NCBI GenBank assembly: GCA_028866155.1
Contig: JAGWIT010000004.1
Location: 1 to 39,947 of the forward strand
Direction: 5' to 3'
DNA: 39,947 nucleotides
From: Patescibacteria group bacterium
Lineage (GTDB): Bacteria; Patescibacteriota; Minisyncoccia; Phycocordibacterales; SBAW01
The notes beneath the pieces were generated by a model. That model had not been told where the DNA came from, made no database searches, and saw only the letters and a program-made list of their open reading frames with translations. Both the position numbers and the translations under genes were made by a program. Below, piece by piece: positions 37,291 through 39,947 of this stretch (positions within the stretch are counted from its first letter, which is position 1; every line of letters starts with the position of its first letter).

Positions 37291-37319
37291 TTGACTCACA
37301 GGGTATTTTTGAGTATCGT
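37291..37319 (+). promoter_or_regulatory. Promoter of groES-groEL
   Basis: TTGACT (37291-37296), 17-bp spacer, TATCGT (37314-37319). ATG 37330 would be about 4 nt from the transcription start. No CIRCE inverted repeat is visible, so HrcA-type heat-shock control is not supported. Confidence 0.6.
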
Positions 37320-37329
37320 TTGGCCACTT

Positions 37330-37704
37330 ATGAAGAAAAAAATTAAGAAATCTAAGCCTAAATCAAAGGCTAAAAAGAGCATTGCAAAATCGGCAGGCAA
37401 TAAATCGGGCGTCATGCCGCTTGGCGACCGCGTCTTGGTAAAACCTCTTTCACAAGAGGAGATGGGCAAGGCCACAAGTTTCGGCATTATCATCCCCGAG
37501 ACCGTGGATAAAGAAAAATCCGAGCAGGGCATCGTTGTGGCTGTGGGCCCGGGTAAGAAAACCGACGCGGGGCACGTGGTGCCGGTTTCGGTGAAGGTCG
37601 GCGACAAAGTGATATTCAACAAATACGGCTATGACGAGGTCAAGGTCAGCGGGGTGGAGTATTTTATCGTCGCCGAAAGTAACGTATTAGCAATCCTAAA
37701 TTAA
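37330..37704 (+). CDS. groES: Co-chaperonin GroES with lysine-rich N-terminal extension
   Basis: 124 aa compared with about 97 for usual GroES. Residues 1-27 are extra and very basic (MKKKIKKSKPKSKAKKSIAK, then SAGNKSG). The GroES fold follows: VMPLGDRVLVKPLSQEE, a mobile loop with TSFGIIIPE (the I-I-I/IVL-type GroEL contact), GIVVAVGPGKK, VKVGDKVIFNKYGYDEVKV and the closing YFIVAESNVLAIL. Caps the GroEL chamber. The basic tail might bind nucleic acid or membrane, which is speculation. First gene of the groESL unit. Confidence 0.95.
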   Translation: MKKKIKKSKPKSKAKKSIAKSAGNKSGVMPLGDRVLVKPLSQEEMGKATSFGIIIPETVDKEKSEQGIVVAVGPGKKTDAGHVVPVSVKVGDKVIFNKYGYDEVKVSGVEYFIVAESNVLAILN

Positions 37705-37706
37705 TC

Positions 37707-39381
<1,675 letters not shown>

Positions 39382-39404
39382 GCCCAAAATGCTACAATGG
39401 AGGC

Positions 39405-39947
39405 ATGATTATCTTTTATATAATCGTCGCCATTATTGTTGTGCTCGTGCTGTGGGTTGTTTTTGCCTACAACCACCTTGTGCGGATGGTTCAGCGCGCC
39501 AAGGAGGCCTGGGCTGACATCGATGTACAGCTCAAGCGCCGCTATGACCTCATCCCCAATTTGGTCGAGACGGTCAAGGGCTATGCCGCGCACGAGCGCG
39601 GTGTGTTTGAGAGCGTCACTGCCGCGCGCACGGCGGCGATGGGCGCGACCAGTCTTGCGGCAAAAGATGCCGCCGAAAACCAACTGAGCGGCGCGCTCAA
39701 ATCGCTCTTTGCCGTCGCCGAGGCGTACCCTGACCTCAAAGCAAACCAGAACTTTTTGGAGCTCCAGCGGCAGGTGGCCGACACCGAGGACAAGCTCCAG
39801 GCGGCGCGCCGCTTCTACAACGGCAATGTGCGCGACCTCACCACCGCAATGCAAGTCTTCCCGGGCTCGCTCATCGCCTCGACGTTCCACTTCTCGCCCA
39901 TGGAGTACTTCCAGCTTGGGCCCGAAGACGCGGCGGCAAAAGAGCCG
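39405..39947 (+). CDS. lemA: LemA-family protein, 3' end outside window
   Basis: At least 181 aa, open to the window edge. N-terminal membrane helix (IIFYIIVAIIVVLVLWVVFA), then the LemA helical domain: NHLVRMVQRAKEAWADIDVQ, KRRYDLIPNLVETVKGYAAH, FLELQRQVADTEDKLQAARR, FYNGNVRDLTTAMQVFPGSL. Membrane-anchored with cytoplasm-external topology unclear, and function unknown. It often lies with TPM or M48 HtpX-like genes. The extended -10 TGCTACAAT (39390-39398) ends 6 nt before the ATG, a leaderless start. Confidence 0.95.
   Translation, partial: MIIFYIIVAIIVVLVLWVVFAYNHLVRMVQRAKEAWADIDVQLKRRYDLIPNLVETVKGYAAHERGVFESVTAARTAAMGATSLAAKDAAENQLSGALKSLFAVAEAYPDLKANQNFLELQRQVADTEDKLQAARRFYNGNVRDLTTAMQVFPGSLIASTFHFSPMEYFQLGPEDAAAKEP

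Noticed and set aside
37202-37329. CIRCE heat-shock operator upstream of groES
   Set aside because: No TTAGCACTC-N9-GAGTGCTAA-like inverted repeat is visible.

Overview
The window looks like a chromosomal segment of a Patescibacteria (CPR) bacterium, probably from the Parcubacteria side. Evidence: many short membrane-anchored or secreted proteins of unknown function, a DUF5652-like protein, an LPxTG protein beside a class F-like sortase, an RND pump with no outer-membrane factor nearby, RNase J, SecG, LemA and GroES/GroEL packed with little intergenic space, and short GC palindromes of a kind I associate with these genomes. Base composition is GC-rich with several AT-rich patches. The taxonomic call is inference: no rRNA or tRNA gene was seen.

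Layout. 1-5 kb: GH18 glycosidase (cut by the window edge), DEAD-box helicase, zinc-ribbon peptide, HxlR regulator divergent from a LUD-domain gene, a small acidic protein, a membrane-anchored cupredoxin and a small membrane protein. 5-9.7 kb (minus): RND permease and its adaptor. 9.7-14.6 kb: a lysozyme-inhibitor-like (MliC) protein, a RAYT/IS200-type transposase unit between 24-bp direct repeats, then Mu-Gam-like protein, PIF1-like helicase and a LexA-like repressor, which read as a DNA-damage cluster. 14.6-21.2 kb: SET-domain methyltransferase, small envelope proteins, cyclophilin, a YgjP-type metallopeptidase broken at a poly-A run, a large lipase/lamin-tail secreted protein, and a SanA-like protein. 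21.2-24.9 kb: a transglutaminase-like cysteine peptidase of alphaproteobacterial type, MsrB, a 24-codon remnant of a DsbD/CcdA gene, small secreted proteins, DoxX and a ZIP transporter. 24.9-28.9 kb (minus): MarR, two HlyD-type adaptors and a DHA2-family MFS pump, behind a 19-bp perfect MarR-type operator. 29-32.7 kb: nucleotidyltransferase, LPNTG protein plus sortase, RRM protein, Fe-S-less MutY homologue. 32.6-37.2 kb (minus): small protein, RNase J, peptide-binding protein, SecG, small anchored protein. 37.3 kb to the end: groES, groEL, lemA (cut by the window edge).

The most consistent signal is in the starts. About fifteen genes have a -10 hexamer whose last base lies only 6-10 nt before the ATG and have no Shine-Dalgarno sequence, so transcription should begin at, or a few bases before, the start codon (leaderless mRNA). 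A minority have a clear AGGAG-type site, and some of these look transferred. Translation starts below use this rule, so several are downstream of the longest possible reading frame.
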